A program made the translations under genes and the position numbers. The notes under the pieces were generated by a model. That model was given only the letters and a program-made list of their open reading frames with translations, was not told the DNA's origin and made no database searches. From positions 1 to 34,689 of the forward strand of contig JABJGO010000061.1 in the NCBI GenBank assembly GCA_018662225.1: a stretch of DNA of 34,689 nt, in the 5' to 3' direction. The stretch comes from Rhodospirillales bacterium. GTDB taxonomy: Bacteria > Pseudomonadota > Alphaproteobacteria > Rhodospirillales > Casp-alpha2. This document shows, one piece after another, positions 32,500 through 34,689 of this stretch. Position 1 is the stretch's first letter. Each line of letters begins with the position of its first letter.

Positions 32500-34077
32500 T
32501 TACTCCCATTCGATAGTACCGGGTGGCTTTGACGTAATGTCGTAGACAACACGGTTTATACCGGGAACTTCGTTAATGATTCGACTGGACGCACGGCCCA
32601 GAAAGTCGTGATCAAAAGGGTAATAATCAGCTGTCATGCCATCGGTCGAGGTAACAGCGCGAATGGCACAGACGAATTCATAAGTTCGCCCGTCACCCAT
32701 TACACCGACGGTCTGAACCGGCAGGAGAACGGCGAAAGCCTGCCAAATGTCATCGTAGAGGCCGGATTTTCGGATCTCATCAAGATACACCGCATCGGCT
32801 TTGCGAAGGATCTCCAACTTATCGCGGGTGATTTCGCCCGGCATACGGATGGCCAAACCGGGCCCCGGGAATGGGTGCCTGCCAACAAACCGATCCGGCA
32901 AGCCCAATTCACGGCCCAGTTCACGGACTTCGTCTTTGAATAACTCGCGTAACGGCTCAACCAGTTGCATATTCATACGTTCAGGCAGGCCACCCACATT
33001 GTGGTGCGATTTGATGGTCACGCTGGGGCCACCGGTGAAAGATACGGACTCGATCACATCCGGGTACAACGTACCCTGGGCCAGGAAGTCGGCACCGCCG
33101 ATGGCTTTCGCCTCGGCTTCAAATACATCGATGAAGGTAGCACCAATGATTTTTCGTTTCCTTTCCGGGTCGCTGACCCCATCAAGTTTGCCAAGAAACA
33201 AATCTTCGGCTTCGTTATGAACGAGCGGAATGTTGTAATGGTCGCGGAACAGACCAACCACTTCATCGGCTTCGCCCATGCGCATCATACCGGTATCCAC
33301 AAATACGCAGGTAAGCTGCTCACCGATAGCTTCATGTAACAGGACGGCCACCACAGACGAATCCACGCCGCCGGAAAGCCCACAGATTACCTTGCCATCG
33401 CCAACTTGTTCACGGACACGGGCAATTGCTTCCTCGCGAAAAGCGGCCATGGTCCACGATCCACTGCACCCGGCAATCTTGTGGGTGAAATTGGCCAGTA
33501 GTTTGGCGCCAGATGGAGTGTGGACCACTTCCGGGTGGAACATCAGGCCGTAAAACTGCCGCTCGTCATCCGCGATGAGGGCAAACGGCGCGTTTTCTGA
33601 TTTGGCGACAGTTCGGAACCCGGCAGGTGCTTCGATGATCCGGTCGCCGTGGCTCATCCAAACCTGTTCATTGTCACCTTGTTTCCATACGCCGTCGAAT
33701 AAAGCACAATCTTCGATCACATCCACATAGGCCCGACCGAATTCCCGGTGATCAGAGCTTTCGATGGTTCCACCCAACTGCTCAGCCATCACCATCTGGC
33801 CGTAGCAGATGCCAAGAATGGGTAGGCCCAGATCAAAGATACCATCTGGCGCGCGTGGCGTACCCGAGTCGGTTAGTGACGCCGGGCCACCTGAAAGAAT
33901 GATACCCTTTGGATTGAAGTCGCGGATCGAATCCAGCGTCACCTTGTTGAAGGGGTGAACTTCGCTGTAAACACCGGACTCGCGCACCCGCCGAGCGATA
34001 AGCTGGGTGACTTGGGAGCCGAAATCTACAATGAGAATGCGATCAGATGTGGTGTCGTCAGAAGCGGAAGAAGACAT
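32500..34077 (-). CDS. guaA: GMP synthase (glutamine-hydrolysing)
   Basis: GuaA converts XMP to GMP using glutamine and ATP. The 525-residue protein has the glutamine amidotransferase domain first ([13 protein letters not shown], nucleophile Cys91 in LGICYGQ, His181/Glu183 in MFHPEVVHT), then the ATP pyrophosphatase loop GLSGGVDSS (233-241), [11 protein letters not shown], the HHNVGGLPE region and the dimerisation domain with [11 protein letters not shown] and the terminal GTIEWE. All catalytic residues are present and length is normal. It lies downstream of the GMC oxidoreductase gene on the same strand, with 99 bases between them. Confidence 0.98.
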   Translation of the reverse strand: MSSSASDDTTSDRILIVDFGSQVTQLIARRVRESGVYSEVHPFNKVTLDSIRDFNPKGIILSGGPASLTDSGTPRAPDGIFDLGLPILGICYGQMVMAEQLGGTIESSDHREFGRAYVDVIEDCALFDGVWKQGDNEQVWMSHGDRIIEAPAGFRTVAKSENAPFALIADDERQFYGLMFHPEVVHTPSGAKLLANFTHKIAGCSGSWTMAAFREEAIARVREQVGDGKVICGLSGGVDSSVVAVLLHEAIGEQLTCVFVDTGMMRMGEADEVVGLFRDHYNIPLVHNEAEDLFLGKLDGVSDPERKRKIIGATFIDVFEAEAKAIGGADFLAQGTLYPDVIESVSFTGGPSVTIKSHHNVGGLPERMNMQLVEPLRELFKDEVRELGRELGLPDRFVGRHPFPGPGLAIRMPGEITRDKLEILRKADAVYLDEIRKSGLYDDIWQAFAVLLPVQTVGVMGDGRTYEFVCAIRAVTSTDGMTADYYPFDHDFLGRASSRIINEVPGINRVVYDITSKPPGTIEWE

Positions 34078-34176
34078 GATGTGTCCGGTAAATTAGCCGA
34101 TGTTGAATTGGCGCGACATTACCCCACGACCATGCTTATCGCCAGTGGATTCCGCGTAAAATGGCGGTCTTGGCTC

Positions 34177-34689
34177 TCAATTCACATCCCGCATGATCAG
34201 GTCTGCTCCTTTTGCCCCAACCATCATTGCTGGCGCGTTTGTGTTGCCCGATGTGACTTGCGGGAAGATGGATGCATCAACAACCCGCAGACCCTGAATA
34301 CCGTGTACTTTCAGGGTTTCATCAACCACAGCTGTTTTTGGATCAGGTCCCATCATGCAGGTACAACTGGCGTGAAAAACGGTACCGGATCGCTTGCGGA
34401 AATCATCAATAATATCCTGATCGCTCATTTCTGATAAAACAGGCGCCATCTCCTCGGTGATCAAACCTTGCATGGATGGTGTGGCGACGATCTTTTGCAC
34501 GGCGCGCGCAGCGTCAATGATGGCGGCGATGTCACTGTCGGTGGATAGGTAGTTAGGGTGGATTGCCGGATGGTCGAACGGGTTGGATGACCGGATGCTA
34601 AGGTGCCCCCGGCTGGTGGGTCGGCACGGTTGGTTGCCGATCATAATCGCAGAGTAGGGATCCGGGGTCATCATCGGGCGTTCGCCCGC
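34177..34689 (-). CDS. GMC-family FAD oxidoreductase, C-terminal part (5' end beyond window)
   Basis: Only the last 170 residues are in the window; the frame stays open to the right edge. The GMC C-terminal domain is clear: SRGHLSIRSSNPFDHPAIHPNYL, the active-site His in GTVFHASCTCMMGPD, VHGIQGLRVVDASIFPQ and the second catalytic residue Asn in SGNTNAPAMMVGAKGADLI. Choline/alcohol dehydrogenases of this group usually have a Gly-Thr-Cys-Arg-Met-Gly run after the His; here it reads CTCMMG. Substrate cannot be told from this part. Confidence 0.92.
   Translation of the reverse strand, partial: AGERPMMTPDPYSAIMIGNQPCRPTSRGHLSIRSSNPFDHPAIHPNYLSTDSDIAAIIDAARAVQKIVATPSMQGLITEEMAPVLSEMSDQDIIDDFRKRSGTVFHASCTCMMGPDPKTAVVDETLKVHGIQGLRVVDASIFPQVTSGNTNAPAMMVGAKGADLIMRDVN

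Overview
The window looks like the chromosome of an alphaproteobacterium, most likely a Rhodospirillales-like or related marine lineage. The evidence is a SUF operon headed by cysE and an Rrf2 regulator, an Atm1-type exporter, a DUF983 protein, a DUF3971/AsmA-like protein divergent from glnE, and a tyrS/anmK pair. No tRNA, rRNA, CRISPR array, transposase or phage gene was seen. Everything here was read by eye from sequence; no database search was run.

Layout. 1-8505 is housekeeping: glnE (minus, running off the left edge and carrying a hexanucleotide repeat near its end), a large AsmA-like envelope protein, tyrS (minus) and anmK. 8506-10280 looks like a small accessory insert: an ArsR-type regulator overlapping an alpha/beta hydrolase of the haloacetate-dehalogenase type, flanked by intergenic DNA rich in hairpins and short recurring motifs. 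10285-20253 is the core of the window. A minus-strand alpha/beta hydrolase is divergent from a tightly packed plus-strand operon: cysE, iscR, an IscS-like desulfurase, sufB, sufC, sufD, sufS, sufU, sufT, sufA and a [2Fe-2S] ferredoxin. A good sigma70 promoter overlapped by a near-consensus type 1 IscR box lies upstream of cysE, so cysteine synthesis and Fe-S cluster assembly appear to be controlled together by IscR.

20456-28170 is the most unusual part. It holds a single-chain protein of three Rid (YjgF/RidA-like) domains, a lipoprotein combining a LecA-like domain, an HExxH zincin and ankyrin-like repeats, and a compact minus-strand cluster (DUF983, EamA transporter, PaaK-like ligase, unknown Glu-Pro-rich protein). 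The PaaK-like ligase is cut by one in-frame amber codon and also has a degenerate ATP loop.

28308-34689 returns to conserved genes: mnmA (tRNA 2-thiolation, which needs sulfur from a desulfurase), an Atm1-type ABC exporter, a possible Rap1a/Tai-like secreted protein, a small ORF under what looks like an alphaproteobacterial LexA box, a small charged membrane protein, guaA, and the C-terminal end of a GMC oxidoreductase cut by the right edge. Sulfur handling links much of the window: CysE makes the cysteine precursor, IscS/SufS mobilise sulfur, SufBCD/SufU/SufA/SufT and ferredoxin build and deliver clusters, MnmA thiolates tRNA, and the Atm1-type pump exports a glutathione-linked sulfur species.
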